From Brucella tritici (GTDB taxonomy: Bacteria > Pseudomonadota > Alphaproteobacteria > Rhizobiales > Rhizobiaceae): a stretch of DNA of 64,000 nucleotides. Every line of letters begins with the position of its first letter. Position 1 is the stretch's first letter. The notes beneath the pieces were generated by a model. The model was not told the origin of the DNA. It made no database searches and worked only from the letters and a program-made list of their open reading frames with translations. Shown here piece after piece: positions 39,128 through 48,462 of the stretch. Location: the NCBI RefSeq assembly GCF_008932295.1, contig NZ_WBWA01000001.1, forward strand, positions 186,001 through 250,000, read 5' to 3'. Both the position numbers and the translations under genes were made by a program.

Positions 39128-39529
39128 TTATTTGTCACCGCCATATTGCACGTCGCTGACATGCTCCATCCAGTCGACGACTTTGCCGTCGAGCTGTTCC
39201 TGAATGGCTATATGGGTCATGGCATTGCTCGCGGATGCGCCGTGCCAGTGCTTCTCGCCCGGTTCGAACCAGACCACATCGCCGGGCCGGATTTCCTCAA
39301 TCGGTCCGCCTTCGCGCTGCACAAGGCCAAGCCCGGCGGTCACGATCAGGGTCTGGCCAAGCGGATGCGTGTGCCATGCAGTGCGTGCGCCGGGCTCAAA
39401 CGTCACGGTCGCAGCCGCAGCACGCCGGGCATTATTGGGAGAAAACAGCGGATCGATACGGACAGTGCCCGTAAACCAGTCGGCAGGCCCTTTCCCCGAA
39501 GGATCAGTTCCATTGCGCTTGATATCCAT
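39128..39529 (-). CDS. Single-domain cupin protein
   Basis: 133-residue cupin with metal ligands in motif 1 ([15 protein letters not shown]: two His and a Gln in place of Glu) and motif 2 ([17 protein letters not shown]: His). The pattern is that of small bacterial cupins close to carboxymuconolactone-decarboxylase-like and manganese hydroxynitrile-lyase proteins; most have no known natural role. ATG at 39529 has GGAAA upstream. It stands between the quaternary-amine binding protein and the polyol dehydrogenase, all on the minus strand, with no proven link. Confidence 0.82.
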   Translation of the reverse strand: MDIKRNGTDPSGKGPADWFTGTVRIDPLFSPNNARRAAAATVTFEPGARTAWHTHPLGQTLIVTAGLGLVQREGGPIEEIRPGDVVWFEPGEKHWHGASASNAMTHIAIQEQLDGKVVDWMEHVSDVQYGGDK

Positions 39530-39582
39530 GAGGCGTTTCCTTTCCTGTTCACAACGCAACATAGATCAACTTCACGTACTGT

Positions 39583-41337
39583 TCAGCGCCTTTTGGCGGG
39601 ATCCCGCTGCAAAATCACGTTATGCCGTTTCTCAAGCTCTGTGTTGACCGCTTCGATTTCCTGCGCCTTGCGCGCATCGTCCCAGCCAAGCTCCCGCGCC
39701 AGAATATCGGCGATTGCGGCGAGATTGCCGGTCGTCAAGGCCCCGTCGATTGCAAGTGTGGTGCGCCGCAAAACGACGTCCGCCAGATGCACGACAAGCT
39801 CGTTGCGTGCGATCCATGCGATTTCCGTCGCGCTGACCGTGTCGGTTTCCGGCAGCATCGCGACCGTTGCTTCTGCTTCCTCCCGGAGGATCGGCAGGGC
39901 CGTGCTGCCATAGCGCTTCAACAATGTCTCAACCCGTGCGGCGGACAACTTTGTTTCGGTGGCATATGTCGTCACCCAAGCCTTGCGGGCGCGATCATCG
40001 GACGGATAGTCCCTGCCGCCGCCTATAGGGAGGTTTCGCGTTGAAACCTGCCGCGTCTTGTCGAACCGGCCCAGAACCTTGTCGGCCACTTCCTCGGCAA
40101 AGCCGCGGAATGTGGTCCACTTGCCGCCAACAAGCGAAATGATCGCGAATGGCCGTTCGTTATCCGGCTCGATGACGGGCGCGGAATGATCGCGACTGAT
40201 CAAACCCGGTTCGGAAGCATTGGAAGCCGGAAGCGGACGAATGCCGCTGTAAGTGTAGACGATTTGGCTGCGGTCGAATTTGAGCTTCGGCAGCAGCGAA
40301 CGCAGGCTGTCGATGAAATAGTCGGTTTCAGGATCGTCGCAGCGCACATTGTCGGGATCGTCCGATGGAATATCGGTGGAACCCACCAGCGCCAGACCGT
40401 GATAGTCGTAGACAAGGCAGATGCGTCCGTCATCCGCCTCGAAATAGATCATTCGTCCGTTCAGGCTCTTCACCAATTCAGGGTGATCGACAAGAATATG
40501 CGAGCCCTTGGTGCCGCCGATCATCTTGGTCGGCTTGCCAAGCGCAGCATTGACCCGGTCGATCCATGGCCCAGCCGCGTTGATGACCAGCTTCGGCCTC
40601 ACCGCGAATTTCACACCATCCGGCCCTTCAAAGCCGATAAGGCCGTTCTCGGCGGAAACCAGCGTCGTGAAATTGGCGGCAGCGCTTTTCGGATTGGCGC
40701 GCAGCCCGTCGCTGACAAGTTCATAGACCAGACGTTCCGGCTGGCTGACCTTCGCGTCATGATAGATGCCGCCCGCCACGATTGCGGGCGTGATATGGGG
40801 CATTTCCTTGGTCGCCGTCTCCTTCAGCAGAAAACGGTGACGCGGCATAACGCGCTCGCGCGCACCAAAATAATCGTAAAGCGCCAGACCGATCTTGATC
40901 AGCACGGCCCCACGGCTGCGTGGCGCGGTCGTCGAGCCCAATAGGGTACGCAACGCCGCCGTAATACCCTTGGTCCATGAGAAGACAGGAATGAAAGTCG
41001 GCAGCGGCTCGACATTGTGCGGCGCATTTTTCAAAAGCAGATTACGTTCCAGTGTGGACTGGGCCACAAGCCCGAACTCACCGGTTTCCAGATATTTGAG
41101 GCCGCCATGGATAAGCCGCGACGGCGCAGCACTTGTGCCTGAACCGAAATCCGCCTTGTCGACGATGAGACAGCTCACGCCCTGCTCGCAAAGATCGCGA
41201 TAGAGGCCTGCTCCGTTGACACCAGCGCCAAGGATGAGCACATCCACGCCCTCGGCTTCCAGTTGTCCGATGCGGCTTTTCATTCCGGCCTTGCCTGCGA
41301 AGTCATTCATCTTACTGTCTTTATGTCTGTGGCGCAT
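39583..41337 (-). CDS. GlpD-like FAD-dependent polyol-phosphate dehydrogenase
   Basis: About 584-residue flavoenzyme of the glycerol-3-phosphate dehydrogenase family. FAD motif ILGAGVNGAGLYRDL, DFGSGTSAAPSRLIHGGLKYLE substrate and FAD region, DHPELV and SGIRPLP; C-terminal helical domain with GGGRDYPSDD. It follows an FGGY kinase by 13 bp and sits in the operon of a DeoR regulator, parallel to the EryA-EryB pair. True glycerol is possible, but it is diverged from EryB (50711-52219), so a different polyol phosphate is likely. The start (41337) could instead be ATG 41310. Confidence 0.8.
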   Translation of the reverse strand: MRHRHKDSKMNDFAGKAGMKSRIGQLEAEGVDVLILGAGVNGAGLYRDLCEQGVSCLIVDKADFGSGTSAAPSRLIHGGLKYLETGEFGLVAQSTLERNLLLKNAPHNVEPLPTFIPVFSWTKGITAALRTLLGSTTAPRSRGAVLIKIGLALYDYFGARERVMPRHRFLLKETATKEMPHITPAIVAGGIYHDAKVSQPERLVYELVSDGLRANPKSAAANFTTLVSAENGLIGFEGPDGVKFAVRPKLVINAAGPWIDRVNAALGKPTKMIGGTKGSHILVDHPELVKSLNGRMIYFEADDGRICLVYDYHGLALVGSTDIPSDDPDNVRCDDPETDYFIDSLRSLLPKLKFDRSQIVYTYSGIRPLPASNASEPGLISRDHSAPVIEPDNERPFAIISLVGGKWTTFRGFAEEVADKVLGRFDKTRQVSTRNLPIGGGRDYPSDDRARKAWVTTYATETKLSAARVETLLKRYGSTALPILREEAEATVAMLPETDTVSATEIAWIARNELVVHLADVVLRRTTLAIDGALTTGNLAAIADILARELGWDDARKAQEIEAVNTELEKRHNVILQRDPAKRR

Positions 41338-41350
41338 CGCGCCTTGTCCT

Positions 41351-42865
41351 TCAATCCGCAAGAGCTTCGATCTTTGGCCAGACCGGCCCAAGCGCAGATG
41401 CGATCTCCTTGAAAAGCTGATAGCGCTTTTCATACAGCGCGCTTCGCGCTGCATCCGGTTCATAGGTGCGGCCTATGGCGTCGAGATCGCGCGGGTCGCT
41501 GTAGACATTGGCAAAGACACCTGCGCCCTTGCCAGCGCAAAGGGCAGCCCCCCAGGCAGCAGCCTCGTCCGTATCCGTGACGGTAACGGGCATGCCGAGA
41601 ACATTGGCAAACATCTGCGCGAAAGCCGGGCTACGCGACACGCCGCCGGTGAGGCGCGCAGCGGAGATTGCAAACCCGTCCTTCAGGTGATCGACATGGA
41701 TGCGATGATTGAAGGCAATGCCTTCCCAGATTGCGCGCAGCATATCGCCCCGATCCTGCCAGCCGCGCAGACCGAAAAACGCACCGCTCGCCATCGCCCC
41801 ATAGGGCGAGCCGAAGAGATAGGGATGGAACATCGCCGTCGAAGGCTTCGCCAATGCCGTATCGATTTCCGGGCGCAGCATGTCGTGGATGGAACGCCCT
41901 GTTTCCTCTGCCTCGCGCCGTTCTGCCGGGCAGAGCTTGTCGAGGAACCAGTCGTAATTGGCCGTCGATGCCGGCGAGATCGACATATTGTTCCATTCGC
42001 CCGGCGCAATACCATTACGGCAGAACCAGCTTTTGTCGACGCGCGGTTCGGACGACAGCGTTTCGTTGATCGAATAGGTTCCGGCAACCACGGCAACGGT
42101 CCCGATGCCAAGCCCGCCGACGCCAAGCGCTGAAGCGGTAACATCGTGCAAGCCACCGACAACCGGTGTTCCGGCAACGAGGCCTGTACGTTGTGCGCAT
42201 TCGACAGAAACGCTACCCACGATTTCATCGGAACGCGACATGGGTGGCAGTGCATCCCAAAGCGCGTCCAGCCCGAAAAGGGCGAGCGCTTCTTTCGAAT
42301 ATTCCTGCGTATTGACATCGGTGAAGGAGGTCGAGGCTTCGGTACGATCCGTCCCGACATCGCCGGTCAGGCAAAAGCGCAGCCAGTCCTTGCAGGCGAT
42401 CACATGCGCGATGCGGCCAAAGCGTTCCGGTTCGTTTTCCTTCACCCATGCCAGAATGGCGGATGGTGCCGATGCATGGGGAAGCTGGCCGGTGATGGTT
42501 ATGGCCTGCTCGGCAACGGGGCTATTGACCCAACGCTCCGCAACATCAACGGCGCGGCTGTCGAGAGACAATATGCCTGCGCCAAGCGGACGGCGATCCT
42601 TGTCGAGCATATAGATGCCATCACCATGCGCTGTGGTGGCAATGGCCAGAATGTCGGAAGCAGGTCGCCCGCTTTTAGCGATGGCTTCGGCAATCGCATC
42701 CGCCGTTGCATTCCAGAATTCATCCATGTCGCGTTCGACATGGCGGGCGCGCGGAAAGGATTGCGCCACGCGGCGGCGGGCAACGGCAAGGGTGGTTCCG
42801 TCAATATCGAACAATACGGCTTTGGTGACGGTCAGTCCGCTGTCGATTCCGAGCAGAGAGGGCAT
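41351..42865 (-). CDS. FGGY-family carbohydrate (polyol) kinase, unknown substrate
   Basis: 504-residue kinase: ATP/phosphate motif LGIDSGLTVTKAVLFDIDG, the catalytic-Asp region GGLHDVTASALGVG, and adenosine-binding RLTGGVSRSPAFAQM with DEAAAWGAALCA. It is of the same superfamily as EryA (49035-50606) but clearly diverged (504 versus 523 residues, different active-site segments). Sits between a DeoR regulator (29 bp) and a GlpD-like dehydrogenase (13 bp), so it probably phosphorylates a polyol whose phosphate is then oxidised. Confidence 0.82.
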   Translation of the reverse strand: MPSLLGIDSGLTVTKAVLFDIDGTTLAVARRRVAQSFPRARHVERDMDEFWNATADAIAEAIAKSGRPASDILAIATTAHGDGIYMLDKDRRPLGAGILSLDSRAVDVAERWVNSPVAEQAITITGQLPHASAPSAILAWVKENEPERFGRIAHVIACKDWLRFCLTGDVGTDRTEASTSFTDVNTQEYSKEALALFGLDALWDALPPMSRSDEIVGSVSVECAQRTGLVAGTPVVGGLHDVTASALGVGGLGIGTVAVVAGTYSINETLSSEPRVDKSWFCRNGIAPGEWNNMSISPASTANYDWFLDKLCPAERREAEETGRSIHDMLRPEIDTALAKPSTAMFHPYLFGSPYGAMASGAFFGLRGWQDRGDMLRAIWEGIAFNHRIHVDHLKDGFAISAARLTGGVSRSPAFAQMFANVLGMPVTVTDTDEAAAWGAALCAGKGAGVFANVYSDPRDLDAIGRTYEPDAARSALYEKRYQLFKEIASALGPVWPKIEALAD

Positions 42866-42894
42866 GTATCGTATTCCTGATAAATATGCGCGGG

Positions 42895-43758
42895 CTATTC
42901 TTGCTTGCCGCCTGTTCCGGCGCGGGCAACCACCACGTTGATGCCTTGTGCCTCCATGCGCTCGATATGCGCGAAAGGCGTAGCCTCATCCACGATGACG
43001 ACATCGAAGTCGCTGAGCGCCCCGAAATTGTGTAAAGCGCGGCGCTCGAATTTTGTGTGATCGGCCAGAAGGATACGCTTGGCGGCGCAGTCCAGCATGG
43101 CACGCTTGGTTTCCACCATTTCCGGTGATTGATGAAACAGGAGGTCGTCGGTGATCGCTGCAATCGAAATGAAGGCCACATCGGCGCGAAGACGACGAAT
43201 TTCGTGGATCGTCATGCCGCCGACGAATGCGTTGCACCAGTTATAGAGCTGACCGCCAAGACCGAGCAGCGTCACATCCTTGATGTCGCGTACTTCGTTC
43301 ATCAGAATCAGCGAGTTTGTAATGACGGTGAGCGGCCCCTTGCCCGGAAGATGCGGCACCATTTGCAGAACAGTGGTGGAATCATCGAAGAAAATGGCCT
43401 GTCCCGGCTCAACGAACTGCATTGCAGCTTCGGCGATCAGTTTCTTTTCTTCCGACTGGCGGGTAACGCGATAAAGATCACTTGCCTCGATCAGGCTTGT
43501 GGGCGCAGCCGACACGATGCCGCGCGACTTGCGAAACAGGCCACGGCTTACCAGTTCATCGACGTCGCGATGCGCTGTCATCAGGCTGATGCCGAACCGT
43601 TCGGTGAGGTCCTCGATACGCATCGAGCCTTCAGCCATTACAGTTTCTGCAATCTGCTGGCGCCGGACGAGCTGACGCGCATGCCGGCTGTCGTTCGGCA
43701 CTTGCTCCGCCATCAGCTTGTCAATGCTTGCTTTGTTGCTCACTGCCATGCCTGTCAC
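42895..43758 (-). CDS. DeoR-family regulator of the second polyol module
   Basis: 287-residue DeoR/GlpR-type regulator with N-terminal winged helix (about residues 35-85, RIEDLTERFGISLMTAHRDV) and a sugar-phosphate-isomerase-like effector domain (DDSTTVLQM, SLILMNEV, GGMTIHEIRRL). It heads the kinase-dehydrogenase operon, so it probably senses the phosphorylated product. GTG at 43758 follows AAGGGG; ATG at 43749 is the alternative. 175 bp from eryG. Confidence 0.87.
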   Translation of the reverse strand: MTGMAVSNKASIDKLMAEQVPNDSRHARQLVRRQQIAETVMAEGSMRIEDLTERFGISLMTAHRDVDELVSRGLFRKSRGIVSAAPTSLIEASDLYRVTRQSEEKKLIAEAAMQFVEPGQAIFFDDSTTVLQMVPHLPGKGPLTVITNSLILMNEVRDIKDVTLLGLGGQLYNWCNAFVGGMTIHEIRRLRADVAFISIAAITDDLLFHQSPEMVETKRAMLDCAAKRILLADHTKFERRALHNFGALSDFDVVIVDEATPFAHIERMEAQGINVVVARAGTGGKQE

Positions 43759-43887
43759 TTGTCCCCTTGCTTGCGCGTTCCAAAAGCTTCGGAATCGCCT
43801 GAGAGGCTTTATATTGCGCGGTCTTCAGCCCCAAAATCCAGCGAGTGATTGCATGGGACTTTCTTGAGGAGAGGGACTTCTGGAAAT

Positions 43888-43922
43888 GCGCATCCCGAAA
43901 GCGTTCTGCTGCCGGGATGCGC
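43888..43922 (-). terminator. Terminator hairpin downstream of eryG
   Basis: Perfect 10-bp stem GCGCATCCCG / CGGGATGCGC, 15-nt loop, 12 bp past the eryG stop; on the minus strand it is followed by ATTTCC. Its left arm equals that of the repeat copy near 57494, so it may be a derived repeat used as terminator. Confidence 0.6.
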
Positions 43923-43933
43923 CTTTTCAAACC

Positions 43934-44881
43934 TTACTGTTCGAGAACGAACGGCGAGGTGTACTTGTCAACATTGTCCTTGGTGATCAGGATGCAGTCG
44001 AAGAGCTGCTTTTCATGATCCACACCGGTCTTGCCGGTCTTGATGAAGTTGTCGGCCTGCTTGACGGCAGCTTCCGAGAACACGGCAACCGGCTGCAGAA
44101 CGGTGTACTGCAGTTCACCGGCCTTGATGGCTGCAACCGCATCCGGCGAACCGTCGAAACCACCGACCTTCACCTGATCCAGCTTGCCAGCCTTCTTCAG
44201 AGCAGCAATTGCGCCCAGAGCCATTTCGTCATTACCGGAGATAACGCCGATGATGTCCGGATTGGCCTGAAGCAGAGCCTGCATCTTGTCGTGACCCTGG
44301 GTACGGTCCCAGTTGGCGACGTCCTGACCGGCCTTCACCAGATCGGGATACTGCGACAGAACGGTTTCATAGCCGTTCGAGCGCGTTGCGGCGTTGTTGT
44401 CCGATGGCGAACCGAACAGCTCGACATACTTGCCCTTGTCGCCAACGCTTTCGACCCACTGGGTCGCACCGATAGCGGCGCCCTGTGCGTTGTTGGAAAC
44501 GAGCTGCGCCTTGGCCAGGCCTTCCTGGTTGATTTCCGCGTTGACGAGGAAAACCGGGATATTGGCGGCGATTGCACGCTTGACCGCGCCGACCGAACCG
44601 TCCGCATTGGCCGGGTCGAGAATGATGGCAACCGACTTGTTGGTGATAGCCGTGTCGATCAGGTTGCTTTCGGTGTTGGTGTCGCCCTTGTGGCCACCGA
44701 CAACAGCCTTGTAGCCGAGACCTTCAGCGGTCTTCTTGGCAATTTCGCCTTCGGTGTACCAGTACGGATTGGACGGATCGTTGACGATGATCGTCATCAG
44801 TCCTTCGGCCCAGGCCGTGCTGGCGATGAGAGGCAACGCTGCCGCAGCGGCGAACAGAACGCGCATTCCCTTCTTGAACAT
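43934..44881 (-). CDS. eryG: EryG, erythritol ABC transporter substrate-binding protein
   Basis: 315-residue periplasmic binding protein of the ribose (RbsB) type. Signal peptide ends near TAWAEG (about residue 25); then MTIIVNDPSNPYWYTEGEI, DTNTESNLIDTAI and the hinge sequence SGNDEMALGAIAAL. Last gene of DUF2291-eryE-eryF-eryG, divergent from eryABCD, as described for Brucella erythritol transport. ATG at 44881. Confidence 0.9.
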   Translation of the reverse strand: MFKKGMRVLFAAAAALPLIASTAWAEGLMTIIVNDPSNPYWYTEGEIAKKTAEGLGYKAVVGGHKGDTNTESNLIDTAITNKSVAIILDPANADGSVGAVKRAIAANIPVFLVNAEINQEGLAKAQLVSNNAQGAAIGATQWVESVGDKGKYVELFGSPSDNNAATRSNGYETVLSQYPDLVKAGQDVANWDRTQGHDKMQALLQANPDIIGVISGNDEMALGAIAALKKAGKLDQVKVGGFDGSPDAVAAIKAGELQYTVLQPVAVFSEAAVKQADNFIKTGKTGVDHEKQLFDCILITKDNVDKYTSPFVLEQ

Positions 44882-45043
44882 GGTCTCACTCCCTTAACAT
44901 TTTTCGTTTGCGTTATGCCGGTTCCCCGGCGGTACTCATTTCCATCAGGCCGTTTTCGAGATCTTGTGCCCTTTTGGAAGTCTTTCGATACGCCCGGCTG
45001 TTTTCGCGGCTCCATCCGGAACGGTGGACAGAGCCGCTATCGA

Positions 45044-46084
45044 TCATCGCCGGGAGTATTGAATGCTGTTGAGCAGAACCGCGAGCACGATCACCGCGCC
45101 GGTAAAGACGGTCTGCCAGTAGGAGGACACGCCGATAATCACGAGGCCGTCGGAAAGGAAACCGATCACGAAAGCGCCGAGAAGTGTGCCCTGTATAGTA
45201 CCGCGCCCCCCAGTGAGCGCAGCGCCACCGATAACCACGGCAGCGATTGCCGTCAGTTCGTAAGTGGTGCCTGCTGTCGGACCAGCCGACGTAAGCTGCG
45301 AAGAAAGAACCAGACCTGCGATGGCAGCGCAGATACCGGAAATGACATAGACCGACACCTTGACGCGCTTGACCGGAACGCCGGAAAGTTCGGCCGCACG
45401 TTCGTTGCCGCCCGATGCATAGAGCCAGCGGCCAAATGCTGTGCGGTTGAGAACGATCGCGCAGATGATGGCGAGAACCGCCAGAACCAGAACGCCGATC
45501 GGCACGCCGAACAACTTGTTGAAACCAAGCCATTCAAAGCCGGTATTGCCAAGTTCCGGACGTCCGCCGAGATTGTTGTAGGTCAGGCCATTGGTCATCA
45601 GAAGCGCCACGCCGCGCGCGCAATAGAGAACGCCGAGCGTCGCAACGAAGGCCGGAACGCGCAGATAGGCGATGAGCACGCCGTTGACCGCGCCGACGAA
45701 CGCGCCGAGCGCACAGGTGATGAGAACCACGGCCCAGACCGGGAAATAGAGAATGATGCCGAATTCCTGCAGCGTCACGCCCTGCATCAGAAAACCGGCG
45801 ACCACACCGGCCAGCCCCAATGTGGAGCCAACGGAAAGATCGATGCCGCCATTGAGGATGACGAGCAGCATGCCGATGGCAAGCAGACCGAAAATGGCCA
45901 CGTGCGACGACATGATGAGGAAGTTGTCGACCGTGAAATAATAAGGCGAAAGGAACGAGAAAACTGCGATGATCGCGATCAGTGCAAAAAATGCACGACC
46001 TTCGAGCAGCAGATGCACGATGCCGGGTTTCCGCTTCGCGCCGTTCGGAGCCGCTGTTTCTTTGTTGGTGCTCGTGACTGACAT
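45044..46084 (-). CDS. eryF: EryF, erythritol ABC transporter permease
   Basis: 346-residue RbsC/BPD_transp_2 permease with about ten helices. Family motifs IDLSVGSTLGLAGVVAGF and GRGTIQGTLLGAFVIGFLSDG are clear. N-terminal 25 residues are polar (TSTNKETAAPNGAKRK). Positioned 23 bp after eryE; about 160 bp separate it from eryG, a gap without any further gene. Confidence 0.9.
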   Translation of the reverse strand: MSVTSTNKETAAPNGAKRKPGIVHLLLEGRAFFALIAIIAVFSFLSPYYFTVDNFLIMSSHVAIFGLLAIGMLLVILNGGIDLSVGSTLGLAGVVAGFLMQGVTLQEFGIILYFPVWAVVLITCALGAFVGAVNGVLIAYLRVPAFVATLGVLYCARGVALLMTNGLTYNNLGGRPELGNTGFEWLGFNKLFGVPIGVLVLAVLAIICAIVLNRTAFGRWLYASGGNERAAELSGVPVKRVKVSVYVISGICAAIAGLVLSSQLTSAGPTAGTTYELTAIAAVVIGGAALTGGRGTIQGTLLGAFVIGFLSDGLVIIGVSSYWQTVFTGAVIVLAVLLNSIQYSRR

Positions 46085-46107
46085 TCTATCAGTGCTCCAT
46101 AACTATT

Positions 46108-47652
46108 TTAGTGACCGACCATGGCTTCGCCCGAGGCGGCCATGATCTTCTCCTTGGACACGTCCGATCCGAATTCGGCAGAGATGCGTCCACGGTGCAT
46201 GACGATGATACGATGAGCGATGCTGAGGCATTCGCCGACTTCCGAAGTCGTGTAGACGACAGCCAGACCCTGCTTCGCCTTTTCAGCCAGAAGCTTGAAC
46301 ACTTCCGCCTTCGCCCCGATGTCGATGCCGCGGCTCGGCTCGTCGAGCAGAATGACTTCCGGCTCGGTTGCCAGCATCTTGCCGATCACGACCTTCTGCT
46401 GGTTACCACCGGAAAGCGAACCGATTGTCGCTTCGCCGCCATCCGTCTTGATGTGCACATTCTTGATCGACTGATCGACAATCTGCTTTTCACGCTTGCG
46501 CGATGTGAAAAGGCCCTTCGTCATTTCGGCGATGCTGGCGAGCGACAGGTTCTTGCCGACCGTCATCGTCTGGACGAGACCGTCGCGCTGGCGATCTTCC
46601 GGCACCAGCACAAGGCCCTTCTCGATACGCTGCGCGATGGTGAGGCCGGAAACATCCTGCCCTTTCAGGAGAACACGTCCGCCGCTTGCCCTGAGACGAC
46701 CGGCAACGGTTTCCAGAAGCTCTGTGCGACCAGCGCCCATGAGACCGTAAATGCAGACGATTTCACCCGCGCGCACATTGAGCGACATGCGGTCGACCAG
46801 CGAGAAGCCCGCGCCACTCGGATCGGGAACAGTCAGGTTCTCGACAGAAAGCGCGACATCGCCCCAGTCATATCCGGTCGGAGGCGAGCCGAGATCGAAG
46901 TTCTCGCCAACCATGTTGCGCACGATCCATTCCAGATCGATTTCCTCACGCGGCGCATAGGCCGTCATGGTTCCGTCGCGCAGCACCACCGCATGATTGG
47001 TGATCTGCAGCGCTTCTTCCAGATGGTGCGAAATATAGACGATGGCGACACCGCGCGCCGTCAGGTCGCGAATGACCTTGAACAGGACTTCCACTTCCGA
47101 GGCACTGAGCGCCGAAGTCGGCTCGTCCATGATGAGAATGCGCGAATTGACCGAAAGAGCGCGGGCGATTTCAACGACCTGCTGCTGGCCGAGACGAAGT
47201 TCCTCAACCGGCGTCAACGGATCGATGTCTTCTTCCAGCTCCTTCAGAAGCTCGCGCGTCAGTCGTTCTTCCTCGGCAAAATCAACGCCGGTGGCGGTGC
47301 GAATTTCGCGTCCCATGAAGATGTTGTCGCGCACGTTCATGTTGGGCGCGAGGCTCAATTCCTGATGGATGATCGAGATGCCGAGATCGCGCGCTTCGGT
47401 AGACGAATTGAACGTTACCGGCTCGCCGTCGAGAATGATCGTGCCGGAAGTCGGCTGAATGACGCCCGAAAGCACTTTCATCAGCGTCGATTTACCGGCG
47501 CCATTTTCGCCGAAAAGCGTCGTCACCTGACCACGGCGGATTTCGAAATTCACGCCCTTCAAGGCATGAATGCGACCATAGGCTTTGGCGACGTTGTGCG
47601 CGGCAAGAACGACATCGCCGTTTTTGCCTTCGATTTTAGAAGCGGTGCTCAT
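46108..47652 (-). CDS. eryE: EryE, erythritol ABC transporter ATPase (two ABC domains)
   Basis: 514-residue RbsA-type protein with tandem ATPase domains. First: Walker A GENGAGKSTLM, Walker B ILIMDEPTSALS. Second: degenerate Walker A (GLMGAGRTEL), signature SLSGGNQQKVVIGK and VILLDEPSRGIDIG. ATG at 47652 overlaps the DUF2291 stop (ATGA). Confidence 0.92.
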   Translation of the reverse strand: MSTASKIEGKNGDVVLAAHNVAKAYGRIHALKGVNFEIRRGQVTTLFGENGAGKSTLMKVLSGVIQPTSGTIILDGEPVTFNSSTEARDLGISIIHQELSLAPNMNVRDNIFMGREIRTATGVDFAEEERLTRELLKELEEDIDPLTPVEELRLGQQQVVEIARALSVNSRILIMDEPTSALSASEVEVLFKVIRDLTARGVAIVYISHHLEEALQITNHAVVLRDGTMTAYAPREEIDLEWIVRNMVGENFDLGSPPTGYDWGDVALSVENLTVPDPSGAGFSLVDRMSLNVRAGEIVCIYGLMGAGRTELLETVAGRLRASGGRVLLKGQDVSGLTIAQRIEKGLVLVPEDRQRDGLVQTMTVGKNLSLASIAEMTKGLFTSRKREKQIVDQSIKNVHIKTDGGEATIGSLSGGNQQKVVIGKMLATEPEVILLDEPSRGIDIGAKAEVFKLLAEKAKQGLAVVYTTSEVGECLSIAHRIIVMHRGRISAEFGSDVSKEKIMAASGEAMVGH

Positions 47653-48302
47653 TTCACTTCGAGCCCCACTGGCGTGACGAGCCAGTTCTTCGGATTGACG
47701 ACCTTGAACACGCCAACAACCGTCACGGTCTTGCCGACGAGATTCTCGACATCGACGCCCGAAAGCACCTGCTTCTTCATTTCGTTGTTCAGGGCAGAAC
47801 CGGCATTTTGATATTCGATCTGGTTCTTGAACTGGCCGAACTGGATTTCGCCGGTCGCATCGCGCAGATCAGTGCCGTTGACGGCGGGGCCGGTCTGGAC
47901 ACGGATGACAATGCCTTCCGGCAGGCCATCGACCTTCACGACATTGTAGTTGGACTTGCGCTCTTCAACGGTGCCCGTGAATTTGACCGGGACAACCGGA
48001 TTGACGTCGCCCACGCCATATTTCTTTCCGGCTGCGGCCTTGTCGGCGGCGAGAGCCGTTCCAACTTCCACAGCATCCACGGCGCGCTGCTCGACGCTGG
48101 CCTTCACCTTGGGGAATTCGGACGTGCCATAGGCATCGGGAGAGAAAGCCTGCTGGCGCACATCGGAATCAGACCCGATCTTCACGACCTTCGTGTCGAA
48201 GGCAATCGCGCCGACAACCACCACCGCAGCGATCACGCTCCAGACGACGGCGCGGCTCAGCTTTGCGGGTTTTTGTGAAACTTGACTGGTTTGTGCACTC
48301 AT
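47649..48302 (-). CDS. DUF2291-family protein of sugar ABC operons
   Basis: 217-residue protein with one N-terminal helix (about residues 18-38, AVVWSVIAAVVVVGAIAF) and a periplasmic domain with FSPDAYGTSEFPKVKA and a C-terminal beta-rich GKTVTVVGVFKVVNPKNW region. DUF2291 proteins occur next to RbsABC-type importers; the function is unknown, possibly a periplasmic helper of the permease. First gene of the transporter operon. ATG at 48302; a TTG two codons earlier is possible. Confidence 0.82.
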   Translation of the reverse strand: MSAQTSQVSQKPAKLSRAVVWSVIAAVVVVGAIAFDTKVVKIGSDSDVRQQAFSPDAYGTSEFPKVKASVEQRAVDAVEVGTALAADKAAAGKKYGVGDVNPVVPVKFTGTVEERKSNYNVVKVDGLPEGIVIRVQTGPAVNGTDLRDATGEIQFGQFKNQIEYQNAGSALNNEMKKQVLSGVDVENLVGKTVTVVGVFKVVNPKNWLVTPVGLEVK

Positions 48303-48363
48303 TATCAAACGCCTTCAGCAATTCTGCCGTATTGTCGTTATGGAAACGGATGATGCGGCTGAA

Positions 48364-48462
48364 TTAAACCGCCCGGGGACCACCCTCGACCAAAGCCATC
48401 GTGCTTGCCGGGTAGGCGAAAGCCTCCGCCAAAGCGGTGCAGGATGCGACGGACGAGATCAT
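48364..48462 (-). CDS. Possible small ORF or leader peptide upstream of the eryEFG operon
   Basis: 32-codon minus-strand reading frame starting at ATG 48462 with a strong GGAGG 6 nt upstream and ending at TAA 48366-48364, 61 bp before the DUF2291 start. The peptide (beginning MISSVASCTALAEAF) shows no known domain. A good ribosome site with a short frame fits a leader peptide; it could also be chance. Confidence 0.3.
   Translation of the reverse strand: MISSVASCTALAEAFAYPASTMALVEGGPRAV

Noticed and set aside
43886-46081. 731-codon plus-strand frame
   Set aside because: Mirror of eryG and eryF; Cys/His/Arg-rich composition with no recognisable fold.
46111-47811. 566-codon plus-strand frame
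   Set aside because: Mirror of the eryE ATPase, whose Walker motifs are clear on the minus strand.
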